NCBI GenBank assembly: GCA_955652795.1
Contig: CATPBQ010000285.1
Coordinates: forward strand, 1-5,602
Source of the DNA: an uncultured Steroidobacteraceae bacterium
GTDB taxonomy: Bacteria; Pseudomonadota; Gammaproteobacteria; Steroidobacterales; Steroidobacteraceae
Direction of reading: 5' to 3'
DNA: 5,602 nucleotides
The translations under genes were made by a program, and so were the position numbers. The notes beneath the pieces were generated by a model that was given only the letters and a program-made list of their open reading frames with translations, had not been told where the DNA came from and made no database searches. Positions 1 to 5,602 of this stretch are shown here, one piece after another. Position 1 is the stretch's first letter. Each line of letters begins with the position of its first letter.

Positions 1-809
1 CCATCGTCGATTGCCGTTTCGACCTCGCACGCCCTGAGTGGGGCGCGCTCGCCTGGGCCGCCGGACACATTCCGAACGCGCGCTACGCCCATCTCGATCG
101 CGATTTGTCCGGAGCGCGCACCGCGCTGACGGGCCGGCATCCGTTGCCGGCGATCGCCGCGCTCAGCACCACGTTCGGGCGCTGGGGGATAGATAAGGAG
201 GTGCAGGTCGTGGCCTACGACCAGGGCGCGGGCGCCTATGCCGCACGGCTGTGGTGGCTGCTACGCTGGCTGGGACATGAGCAGGTGGCGGTGCTCGACG
301 GCGGCTTCGCGGCGTGGGAGCGTGCCGGGCTGCCGCTCGAGACGGCCGCCACGGTCCGCGCGCCGCGGCGCTTCACGGCCGCCCCCGCCGAGGCTCTGGT
401 CGTGACGACGGCGGCGCTCGCGCAAGCGCTCGCGGCCGGCGCACTGACGCGCGGGGAGCTGACCCTCGTGGACGCGCGCAGCGCGGATCGCTTCGCTGGC
501 CAAAACGAAACGCTCGACCCGGTCGCCGGCCATATCCCCGGCGCGCGCAACCATCCGTTCTCGGGCAACCTTGATGCGCACGGGCGTTTCCTGAGCGCGC
601 CCGAGCTGCAGCGCTCCTGGGGCGACACGCTGCGCGACCGCCCGGCACACACGCTGATCGCGATGTGCGGCTCCGGCGTCACGGCCTGCCACAATCTGCT
701 CGCGCTCGAAGCCGCTGGACTTGCCGGCGCACGGCTGTACGCGGGGTCGTGGAGCGAGTGGATCCGCGATCCGGCGCGCCCGGTGGCGCGGGGTGCGGAA
801 ACTTCCTGA
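1..809 (+). CDS. sseA: 3-mercaptopyruvate-type sulfurtransferase, two rhodanese domains (5' partial)
   Basis: The reading frame is open from the window edge (first full codon at position 3) to the TGA at 807-809, giving 268 visible residues. The first ones (IVDCRFDL) match the early part of the N-terminal rhodanese domain, so only about 10-20 residues should be missing. Domain 1 covers roughly residues 1-110, with AGHIPNA (20-26), YDQG (72-75, where an Asp replaces the catalytic Cys of the inactive domain) and the linker-side LDGGFAAW (98-105). Domain 2 covers about 132-260, with GHIPGA (176-181), the active-site loop CGSGVTA starting at Cys222, and the C-terminal YAGSWSEW (246-253). CGSGVT is typical of 3-mercaptopyruvate sulfurtransferases (SseA/MST), whereas thiosulfate rhodaneses usually carry CRKGVT. 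The family moves sulfane sulfur from 3-mercaptopyruvate to thiol acceptors or cyanide through a cysteine persulfide, mostly in the cytosol. The family call is firm. The preferred donor is inferred from the loop. Confidence 0.93.
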   Translation, partial: IVDCRFDLARPEWGALAWAAGHIPNARYAHLDRDLSGARTALTGRHPLPAIAALSTTFGRWGIDKEVQVVAYDQGAGAYAARLWWLLRWLGHEQVAVLDGGFAAWERAGLPLETAATVRAPRRFTAAPAEALVVTTAALAQALAAGALTRGELTLVDARSADRFAGQNETLDPVAGHIPGARNHPFSGNLDAHGRFLSAPELQRSWGDTLRDRPAHTLIAMCGSGVTACHNLLALEAAGLAGARLYAGSWSEWIRDPARPVARGAETS

Positions 810-828
810 CCAGCACTCTTGCTGGTCA
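807..828. terminator. Perfect 9-bp dyad at the sulfurtransferase stop; weak terminator or operator
   Basis: Arms TGACCAGCA (807-815) and TGCTGGTCA (820-828) are exact reverse complements around a 4-base CTCT loop. The left arm begins with the TGA stop of the sulfurtransferase. A short T4 tract (834-837) follows after five intervening bases, so this is at best a non-canonical Rho-independent terminator. The dyad also lies over the -35 side of the candidate speA promoter, so a binding site for a dimeric regulator is an equally possible reading. The symmetry is seen directly; its role is inferred. Confidence 0.5.
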
Positions 829-845
829 CGCAATTTTGATATAAC
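819..845 (+). promoter_or_regulatory. Candidate speA promoter with extended -10
   Basis: TATAAC at 840-845 is preceded by TG at 837-838 with one base between, giving the extended -10 form TGnTATAAC, one base from consensus. A poor -35-like TTGCTG lies at 819-824 with a 15-base spacer, but an extended -10 needs little -35 contact. Transcription would be expected to begin about 6-7 bases after the box, at or next to the GTG start codon at 851. This is a local AT-rich patch in otherwise very GC-rich DNA, which supports a real promoter. Confidence 0.6.
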
Positions 846-850
846 GCGCC

Positions 851-2830
851 GTGGCTGCCGATCCCAAGAGCGCCGTCAACGGCAATCGCAAATTCAATCC
901 CGCGCTGCCCTGGCGGGTCGAGGACTCCCTCGAGCTGTACCATTTGCGGGCGTGGGGCCAGGGTTACTTCAGCGTAAACGCCAGCGGTCACGTCGTGGTT
1001 CGGCCGGACACGACGGAGCAGCACGAGATCGATCTATACGAGGTGGTCGAAGGCCTGCAGGCCCGCGATCTGACCACGCCGGTGGTGGTGCGCTTCTCCG
1101 ACATCCTCGCGCACCGCCTCAGGCGTCTGCACGACGCGTTCGCCCAGGCGATCACCGAGAACGACTACAAGAACCGCTACGCGGCCGTGTACCCGATCAA
1201 GGTGAACCAGCAGCGGCTGGTGGTCGAGGAGGTCTATCGCTACGGGCAGGAGTTCGGTTTCGGGCTCGAGGTGGGTTCCAAGCCGGAGCTGCTCGCGGTG
1301 ATGGCGATGACCGAGAACGCCCCGGAGCGGCTCATCGTCTGCAACGGCTTCAAGGACGACAGTTACATCGAGGCGGTGACGCTCGCTACCAAGCTCGGCC
1401 GCACCATCATCCCGGTGGTGGAGAACTTCGATGAGCTCGGCCTCATCCTCAAGCACGCAAAGGCCTACCAGGTGCGCCCGCGCATCGGCGTGCGCGTGAA
1501 GCTCTTCAGCGAGGGCTCCGGGCGCTGGAGCGCCTCCGCCGGCGAGAAGTCGAAGTTCGGCTTATTTATCACCGAGATCCTCGAGCTGTTCACCGTGCTC
1601 AAGGAGCACGACATGCTCGACTGCCTGCAGCTGGTGCACTGCCATCCGGGCAGCCAGTTGCAGGACATCCGCCGCGTCAAGGACGCGATCAACGAGCTGG
1701 CGCACGTGTACGCGGAGCTCAAGCTGATGGGCGCGGGCCTGCAGTACATCGACGTGGGCGGGGGCCTCGGCGTCGACTACGACGGCAGTGGCACGAACTT
1801 CCCCTCGTCGATGAACTACACGCTCAATGAATACGCCAACGACGTCGTCTATCGGGTCGCGAGCGTGTGCAACCTGCGCGACATTCCGCACCCCATAATC
1901 GTGAGTGAGTCCGGCCGCGCGGTGGCCGCCTACCACAGCGTGCTGATATTCGATGCGCTCGGCTCCTCGGCGCTCGACAAGTTCCGCGTCACCGGGGATC
2001 GCGCCGAGGACTACGGCGGTGAGGAGGAGTTGCCGCAACCGGTGCAGGATCTGTTCGAGGCCTACCGCGCGGTGAGCGAGCGGCGCCTGGTGGAGTGCTA
2101 TCACGACGCCCTCACCGCCCGCGAACAGATTCTGCAGATGTTCAATCTCGGCCTGCTGTCGCTCGAGTTCCGCGCCCTCGCCGAGCGGCTGTACTGGGCG
2201 ACCTGCGCGAAGATCCGCGACTCCTGCCGCAAGCTCGAGCGTCTGCCCGAGGAGCTCGAGGACCTCGAGTCGATCCTCTCCGACACCTATTTCTGCAATT
2301 TCTCGGTGTTCCAGTCGCTGCCCGACAGCTGGGCCATCGACCAGCTGTTCCCGATCCTGCCCATACACCGCCTGGATGAGCGCCCCACCCGCACCGCGGT
2401 GCTCGCCGATATCACCTGCGACTCGGACGGCAAGATCGACCGCTTCGTATCGATGCGCGACGTGAAGCGCACGCTCGAGCTGCACGAGCTCAAGACGGAC
2501 GAAAAGTACTATCTGGCGGTGTTCCTGGTCGGCGCCTACCAGGAAACGCTCGGCGACCTGCACAATCTCTTCGGCGACACCCACGTGGTGCACGTGCGCC
2601 TGCACGACGAAGGCGGCTGGTGGATCGAGGAGATCGTCAAGGGCGACACCGCCAACAAGGTGCTCGAGTACATGGAGTACGACGTCGCGGAGCTGTATCC
2701 GGCGCTGGCGCGCGACTGCGAGCGCGCCATCCGCGACGGGCGCATGACGCTCGCGGAGAGCCAGGCGCTCAAGCGCTTCTACGAGAGCGAGCTCGACGGC
2801 TACGCGTATCTGGAGCCCGCCGGGACCTAA
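851..2830 (+). CDS. speA: Biosynthetic arginine decarboxylase (PLP-dependent)
   Basis: SpeA decarboxylates L-arginine to agmatine, which other enzymes convert to putrescine; those are not in this window. The product has 659 residues, close to the 658 of E. coli SpeA, so it is full length. It has the fold-III layout. An alanine-racemase-like barrel carries YPIKVNQ with the PLP lysine Lys117, HCHPGSQ (263-269), the glycine-rich phosphate loop DVGGGLGVDYDG (301-312) and ESGRA (353-357). A C-terminal beta domain carries the active-site cysteine motif TCDSDGK with Cys523. The start is well constrained: an in-frame TAA lies at 842-844, GTG at 851 is the only ATG or GTG before the conserved N-terminal segment around residues 35-52, and the next possible start, TTG at 944, would cut into it. 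There is no Shine-Dalgarno sequence, and a promoter -10 box ends five bases upstream, so the mRNA may be leaderless. The HCHPGSQ motif differs slightly from the usual HFHLGSQ. Confidence 0.97.
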   Translation: MAADPKSAVNGNRKFNPALPWRVEDSLELYHLRAWGQGYFSVNASGHVVVRPDTTEQHEIDLYEVVEGLQARDLTTPVVVRFSDILAHRLRRLHDAFAQAITENDYKNRYAAVYPIKVNQQRLVVEEVYRYGQEFGFGLEVGSKPELLAVMAMTENAPERLIVCNGFKDDSYIEAVTLATKLGRTIIPVVENFDELGLILKHAKAYQVRPRIGVRVKLFSEGSGRWSASAGEKSKFGLFITEILELFTVLKEHDMLDCLQLVHCHPGSQLQDIRRVKDAINELAHVYAELKLMGAGLQYIDVGGGLGVDYDGSGTNFPSSMNYTLNEYANDVVYRVASVCNLRDIPHPIIVSESGRAVAAYHSVLIFDALGSSALDKFRVTGDRAEDYGGEEELPQPVQDLFEAYRAVSERRLVECYHDALTAREQILQMFNLGLLSLEFRALAERLYWATCAKIRDSCRKLERLPEELEDLESILSDTYFCNFSVFQSLPDSWAIDQLFPILPIHRLDERPTRTAVLADITCDSDGKIDRFVSMRDVKRTLELHELKTDEKYYLAVFLVGAYQETLGDLHNLFGDTHVVHVRLHDEGGWWIEEIVKGDTANKVLEYMEYDVAELYPALARDCERAIRDGRMTLAESQALKRFYESELDGYAYLEPAGT

Positions 2831-2845
2831 TTCCCGCAACCCGCC

Positions 2846-2873
2846 GCGGCGCGCTGGCAGGCAAGCACGCCGC
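2846..2873 (+). other. Imperfect hairpin downstream of speA
   Basis: GCGGCG (2846-2851) pairs with CGCCGC (2868-2873). After one C/A mismatch, GCT (2853-2855) pairs with AGC (2864-2866), leaving an 8-base loop. It begins 16 bases after the speA stop but has no T tract, so it is not a standard intrinsic terminator. It may slow 3' decay of the speA message, or be chance pairing in GC-rich DNA. Confidence 0.25.
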
Positions 2874-2903
2874 TCGAAGCCCGCCTGTGGTTTCCGGTAA
2901 CAT
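2874..2903 (+). promoter_or_regulatory. Weak candidate promoter for the lipoprotein gene
   Basis: TAACAT at 2898-2903 resembles a -10 box, and TCGAAG at 2874-2879 is a poor -35 with an 18-base spacer. It sits about 60 bases upstream of the lipoprotein start. The match is weak, and read-through from speA could equally transcribe the small gene. Confidence 0.25.
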
Positions 2904-2963
2904 GCGCGGCCGAGCGGCCCATCCAACCAACAGTACGGCCGCCGGCCATGCGGGGAGGCCACC

Positions 2964-3239
2964 ATGCTGGTCAGAGTTGTTGCCTTGCTGCTGCTCCTGC
3001 CAGGTCTGCTCGCCGGGTGCGCCACGCCAACCAGGATGGCCTATTCGGACGAGTCAAGAACGCTCGTCAACCCGGGCAGCGCGGTCTTTCTGATGACCGC
3101 GACCGTCAAGAACAACTACCACCCCTCGTTCCAGCCCAGCCAAGCCCGAGCCGCGGCGCGCCTGCTAGGCGTGCACGCCCGCCACTGCCAGCACGGCGAG
3201 CAGCACGAATACGGCGGCGGCCGCGCGGTGAACCCATAG
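2964..3239 (+). pseudogene. Lipoprotein N-terminal fragment, probably truncated
   Basis: The ATG at 2964 has a strong ribosome binding site, GGGGAGG at 2952-2958, five bases upstream. The 91-residue product has a clear lipoprotein signal: MLVR, a leucine-rich core, and the lipobox LLAGC with Cys19. Alanine at +2 predicts outer-membrane sorting. Residues 26-57 (MAYSDESRT through FLMTATVKNNYHPSFQP) look like a genuine N-terminal domain and, from memory, resemble uncharacterised proteobacterial lipoproteins of roughly 200 or more residues. After about residue 57 (position 3134) the sequence becomes low-complexity Ala/Arg, and from 3165 it is simply the antisense of the convergent transporter gene, ending in GGGRAVNP. 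This points to loss of the 3' part, with a fortuitous stop. The alternative is a genuine short lipoprotein of about 73 mature residues, since the start signals and signal peptide look functional. Function is unknown. Confidence 0.6.
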
Positions 3240-3728
3240 CAGCGGCACGCGCTTCGCCGCCGCCTCCCCCAACAGCACCACCGGCACATCAGCCAGCATC
3301 ATGCCGAGGGTGGTGCCGGCAACGACCGCGACCAGCGTGTGGTATTTGGCTGCCAGCGCCACGGTGGCGATCTGCGTCTTGTCGCCGATCTCCAACAGGA
3401 AGAACGAGATCACCGAAGTGCCATAGGCCCCGAAGCGCGCCGGCCGCTCGCCCGCTGCCGCGGGCCGGTCGGGAATCAGCATCCACACCGCCGTGCCGAG
3501 GAACGATGCCGCCAGCAGGTAGCGCATCAGCGCCGGACTGATCGTCGCGGCGAGCAGCGTGCCGACCGCGCCGGCGGCGAAGTGGTTGACGAGGGTGGCG
3601 GTGAGAATCCCGCAGATGACCGGCACGGGCGCGCGGAAGCGCGCCGCCAGAACCAGGGCGAGAAACTGTGTTTTGTCGCCGATCTCGGCGAGCGCGACGA
3701 CGCCCGCCGAAACGAGAAATGCTTCCAT
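3165..3728 (-). CDS. TMEM165/GDT1 (UPF0016) family membrane protein, putative Mn2+/Ca2+ exporter
   Basis: The product has 187 residues and the internal duplication that defines the family: two hydrophobic halves, each carrying the cation-binding signature E-x-G-D-K-T, as AEIGDKTQ (Glu15, Asp18) and LEIGDKTQ (Glu113, Asp116). About six membrane segments are visible, three per half, separated by a short polar stretch (DRPAAAGERPARFG, 87-100). Characterised members export Mn2+ (MneA of Vibrio cholerae, Mnx of Synechocystis) or exchange Ca2+/Mn2+ for H+ (yeast Gdt1, human TMEM165). Mn2+ efflux across the inner membrane is therefore the best inference. The start chosen is the ATG at 3726-3728, where the conserved hydrophobic N-terminus begins, with AAGGG four bases upstream. 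The frame stays open further upstream to about 3896, but that extension is polar and unlike the family. The gene is divergent from the RRM gene and convergent with the lipoprotein fragment, overlapping it by 75 bases. Confidence 0.93.
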   Translation of the reverse strand: MEAFLVSAGVVALAEIGDKTQFLALVLAARFRAPVPVICGILTATLVNHFAAGAVGTLLAATISPALMRYLLAASFLGTAVWMLIPDRPAAAGERPARFGAYGTSVISFFLLEIGDKTQIATVALAAKYHTLVAVVAGTTLGMMLADVPVVLLGEAAAKRVPLLWVHRAAAAVFVLLAVLAVAGVHA

Positions 3729-3739
3729 AACACCCTTGG

Positions 3740-3754
3740 TTTGCGTCCCGCAAA
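3740..3754 (-). promoter_or_regulatory. Hairpin beside the ribosome binding site of the GDT1-family gene
   Basis: On the minus strand TTTGCG-GGA-CGCAAA forms a perfect 6-bp stem with a 3-base loop. It ends two bases before the AAGGG ribosome binding site (minus strand, 3737-3733). A stem this close to the ribosome binding site could affect translation initiation. Structure seen; role inferred. Confidence 0.35.
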
Positions 3755-3793
3755 GGCCGGGAGTAGCATGCCACGTGCGTTCGTATCCGTCGT

Positions 3794-3852
3794 GGATGAG
3801 TGCGCTTTGTTTGAATGTGTTGACTTCATATCCCGCCCCGCGCTTCTCATCC
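3794..3852 (-). other. Long-range inverted repeat in the leader of the GDT1-family gene
   Basis: On the minus strand, GGATGAG (3852-3846), two unpaired bases and GCGC (3843-3840) can pair with GCGC (3805-3802), one unpaired base and CTCATCC (3800-3794). This makes an 11-bp interrupted stem closing a 34-base loop. It lies 66-124 bases upstream of the start codon, where a regulatory leader would sit. It does not match the yybP-ykoY manganese riboswitch consensus that I can recall. It could also be chance. Confidence 0.3.
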
Positions 3853-3927
3853 GTGCGCGAACGCAGGTGCAGGCCGCTGGCCCAAGCGCTGCGCATTGAC
3901 TGACTGCCGATCGTGTGCCTTGAAGCC

Positions 3928-3958
3928 TTGACCTGTCTGACTGTTCACGCGGTACATG
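3928..3958 (+). promoter_or_regulatory. Weak candidate promoter for the RRM gene
   Basis: TTGACC at 3928-3933 is a good -35 match, but the best -10 downstream, TACATG at 3953-3958, is poor and the spacer is 19 bases. The site lies 53 bases upstream of the start codon. The rest of the 3729-4010 intergenic region contains no gene that I can support. Confidence 0.22.
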
Positions 3959-4010
3959 CGACCGACCCGTGCGGCTCGCCGCTGTCCGCTTTTGCAAGAG
4001 AGACTTCCTG

Positions 4011-4292
4011 ATGACGACGATTTACGTGGGCAATCTGCCCTTCAACGCCACCGAGCAGGACGTGAAGGCCTTGTTTGAACGTCACGGTAAAGTGGAATCC
4101 GTGAAGCTCATCAACGACCGGGAAACCGGCAAACCGCGTGGGTTCGGATTCGTCGACATGCCCCAGGCCGAGGCGCAGACCGCGATCGAGGCCCTGAACG
4201 GCTTTCAGATGAACGGCCGGCCGCTGCGCGTCAACGAAGCACAGGAGCGCCCACAACGCCCCCGCCAGGGTGGCGGTCCGTTCCGCCGCTGA
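4011..4292 (+). CDS. Single-RRM RNA-binding protein
   Basis: The 93-residue product is almost entirely one RNA recognition motif. RNP2 is IYVGNL (4-9) and RNP1 is RGFGFVDM (43-50), with the aromatic residues Tyr5, Phe45 and Phe47 placed to stack on RNA bases. ALNGFQMNGRPLRVNEA (61-77) is the usual end of the domain. A short basic, glycine-containing tail (RPQRPRQGGGPFRR) follows, much shorter than in eukaryotic glycine-rich proteins. Small proteins of this type occur in cyanobacteria (Rbp) and many proteobacteria. They bind single-stranded RNA in the cytoplasm, and cold or stress roles have been reported for some cyanobacterial members; the target here is unknown. The ATG at 4011 is preferred because the domain starts immediately. 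A purine-rich AAGAGAGA (3996-4003) lies upstream. An in-frame upstream ATG at 3969 would add 14 residues not typical of the family. It stands alone, with a strong terminator after it. Confidence 0.95.
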   Translation: MTTIYVGNLPFNATEQDVKALFERHGKVESVKLINDRETGKPRGFGFVDMPQAEAQTAIEALNGFQMNGRPLRVNEAQERPQRPRQGGGPFRR

Positions 4293-4318
4293 CTATATCG
4301 AAGACTCTGCGGGACAAG

Positions 4319-4345
4319 AAAACCCCGCCGCGCGCGGGGTTTTTT
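4319..4345. terminator. Bidirectional Rho-independent terminator
   Basis: AAAACCCCGC (4319-4328) and GCGGGGTTTT (4334-4343) form a perfect 10-bp stem with a 5-base loop, followed by T's to 4345 on the plus strand. The A tract on the left gives a T tract on the minus strand, so it can end both the RRM gene (27 bases after its stop) and the convergent permease. The permease TAA stop (4346-4344) directly abuts and shares the T/A tract. Confidence 0.92.
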
Positions 4346-5602
4346 ATGCTACCTGCGAAACTGCCCGCCGCGAACGCCGGACCAGCCTGAATAACGGGTA
4401 GGTCACTACCAGTACACCCACGGCCAGGAGACTCGGGCGACGATTGCCGAGAACAAACGCCGTGAGCAACGCCGCGGCGGAAACTAGCACGATGCCGGGG
4501 ACCCACGGATAACCGAATGCCCGGTAGGGGCGCGGCAGATCGGGCTCGCGCCGACGCAGAATGAACAGTGCTCCGTTGCACAGCAGATCGGCGAATGCGT
4601 TGAGAAATGCCGTAGCGGCATACAATGTCTCGAACCCGCCCACGGTGGCGAACACGATCGCGCTGCCGGCGCTCAGCCACAGCCCCGTCAGTGGCACACC
4701 CTGGCGCGTGACGTAGGCGCCAAAGGGCATGAACAGCCCATCGCGGCTCATGCCGTAGAGGATGCGCGGAGCAAGCAACATCGCGGTGTTGAGGACCCCG
4801 AGAGCAGCGATGACCGCCAGCAGCGCCACGGCGGTTCCCGCCGCGGGTCCGTACAGCCTGGCCAGCGCATCGCCCACCGCCAGTTTGGACGTGCCCAGCT
4901 CCGCGGGCGACAGCACGTGCAGCACGGCGGCATTGACCGCGAGGTAGATCCCGATGACCAGCAACACGCCGTACAACAACGCCCGCGGCACGGTGCGGCC
5001 CGGGTCCCTCGTCTCCTCCGAAAAGTAGCAGGCGGAGTTGAACCCACCGTAGACCTCCAGAACGATCTGCACGGAGACGATGATCGCGATGAGGCCCGCC
5101 CCATGAGTCGCCGCCGCAGCCGCGCGAGCAGGACCCCCTGGCGGCCCTGAGTAAGCAAACGCCGCCACCACCAGCGCCAACAGCATCAGTACCTTGAGCA
5201 GGCTCACCAGCTGCGCCATCGTGCTGCTGGTGCGTAGCCCCAGCGAATTGAGCGTCGCGAACACCACGATCAATCCCGGTGCCAGGAGCTTCTCGTGGCC
5301 CGCCAAGGCGGGCAGCGCTTGAGCCAGAAACTCGCTGCTGGCAACCGCGAGGTACCCGATTGCGATGCTCTGGATGCCGAAGTCACCCCAACCGGACGCG
5401 AAACCGAGGTAGTCGCCGAAGCCACGGCGCACGTAGACGTAAGGCCCGCCGGCCTTCGGGATCGCCGTGGCAAGCTCCGCCAGCGTGTTGGCCGCCATCA
5501 GCACGTAGATTCCGAGGGACAGCCACACCAGGTAGATCAGGCCCGGCTCGCCCAGCCGCCCGGCGGTCGGGCCGGGCGTGCGCATGATGCCCACACCTAC
5601 CA
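4344..5602 (-). CDS. APC-superfamily amino acid/polyamine permease (N-terminus beyond window)
   Basis: The frame runs from the window edge to the TAA at 4346-4344, with 418 full codons visible. The first residues read VGVGIMRTPG, the typical membrane-segment 1 signature of APC transporters (G-x-G-I-x-x-x-P-G), so the GTG at 5594 is internal and about 15-40 N-terminal residues are missing. Counting from that GTG, other family marks are AIPKAGGPYVYVRRGFG (44-60), a loop with EETRDPGRTVPRAL (183-196 on) and PYRAFGYPWVP (366-376) before the last two membrane segments. About 11 hydrophobic segments are visible, ending in a basic cytoplasmic tail (RLVRRSRRAVSQVA). These proteins import or exchange amino acids or amines across the inner membrane using ion gradients. 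The substrate cannot be read from the sequence; a polyamine or arginine link to speA would be speculation. The gene is convergent with the RRM gene and shares its terminator. Confidence 0.92.
   Translation of the reverse strand, partial: VGVGIMRTPGPTAGRLGEPGLIYLVWLSLGIYVLMAANTLAELATAIPKAGGPYVYVRRGFGDYLGFASGWGDFGIQSIAIGYLAVASSEFLAQALPALAGHEKLLAPGLIVVFATLNSLGLRTSSTMAQLVSLLKVLMLLALVVAAFAYSGPPGGPARAAAAATHGAGLIAIIVSVQIVLEVYGGFNSACYFSEETRDPGRTVPRALLYGVLLVIGIYLAVNAAVLHVLSPAELGTSKLAVGDALARLYGPAAGTAVALLAVIAALGVLNTAMLLAPRILYGMSRDGLFMPFGAYVTRQGVPLTGLWLSAGSAIVFATVGGFETLYAATAFLNAFADLLCNGALFILRRREPDLPRPYRAFGYPWVPGIVLVSAAALLTAFVLGNRRPSLLAVGVLVVTYPLFRLVRRSRRAVSQVA

Noticed and set aside
105..809. TTG at 105 as start of the sulfurtransferase
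   Set aside because: The in-frame sequence upstream to the window edge reads as a normal rhodanese domain (DCRF, AGHIPNA), so the gene begins before the window.
1562..3025. 487-codon open frame on the minus strand
   Set aside because: It lies mostly antisense to speA, whose protein is clearly conserved. The frame is open because of high GC codon bias, and its translation shows no recognisable domain.
3759..3767. GGGAGTAGC on the plus strand, reminiscent of the yybP-ykoY manganese riboswitch core
   Set aside because: It is antisense to the exporter gene leader, lacks the partner GCAAGACC element downstream, and is over 240 bases from the RRM start. Treated as coincidence.
3729..3896. 56-residue N-terminal extension of the GDT1-family protein
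   Set aside because: The added sequence is polar and unlike the family, whereas the ATG at 3728 starts exactly at the conserved hydrophobic segment and has an upstream AAGGG.
3339..3899. 186-codon open frame on the plus strand
   Set aside because: It is antisense to the GDT1-family gene and its leader. The translation is low-complexity Arg/Ala/Gly with no domain.
3969..4010. 14-residue extension of the RRM protein from an upstream ATG
   Set aside because: RRM proteins of this type begin directly with M-x-x-IYVGNL. The ATG at 4011 fits this and has purine-rich bases upstream.
5592..5594. GTG at 5594 as the start of the permease
   Set aside because: The codons before it complete the APC signature VGVGIMRTPG, so the true start is outside the window.

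Overview
The window is a GC-rich bacterial chromosome segment with ordinary housekeeping and accessory genes. The biosynthetic arginine decarboxylase (SpeA), the two-domain mercaptopyruvate-type sulfurtransferase, the short RRM protein and the base composition suggest a high-GC proteobacterium, most likely a gammaproteobacterium. This is an inference from gene families and no ribosomal marker is present. I see no rRNA, tRNA, CRISPR array, insertion sequence, phage gene or toxin-antitoxin pair.

Layout, left to right. (1) Positions 1-809, plus strand: a nearly complete sulfurtransferase of two rhodanese domains, cut at its 5' end. Its stop codon lies inside a perfect 9-bp dyad (807-828). (2) Positions 851-2830, plus: speA, arginine decarboxylase, 659 residues. 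It starts at a GTG only five bases after an extended -10 box and has no visible ribosome binding site, which suggests a leaderless mRNA. (3) Positions 2964-3239, plus: a short lipoprotein that looks like the N-terminal stub of a longer protein. Its last codons run antisense into the next gene. (4) Positions 3165-3728, minus: an intact TMEM165/GDT1 (UPF0016) membrane protein, probably a Mn2+/Ca2+ exporter. (5) Positions 3729-4010: the shared divergent intergenic region, with several inverted repeats in the leader of the exporter gene. (6) Positions 4011-4292, plus: a 93-residue single-RRM RNA-binding protein. (7) Positions 4319-4345: a strong bidirectional terminator. (8) Positions 4344 to beyond 5602, minus: an APC-superfamily amino-acid/polyamine permease, cut at its N-terminus by the window edge.

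The genes do not form one pathway. SpeA makes agmatine from arginine, the first step of one putrescine route, but the later enzymes are not here. The APC permease could carry an amino acid or polyamine, but the sequence does not show a functional link to speA. The points most worth a second look are regulatory or evolutionary: the probable leaderless speA start with an overlapping dyad, the truncated lipoprotein, and the structured leader of the putative metal exporter. I found no new multi-gene system.
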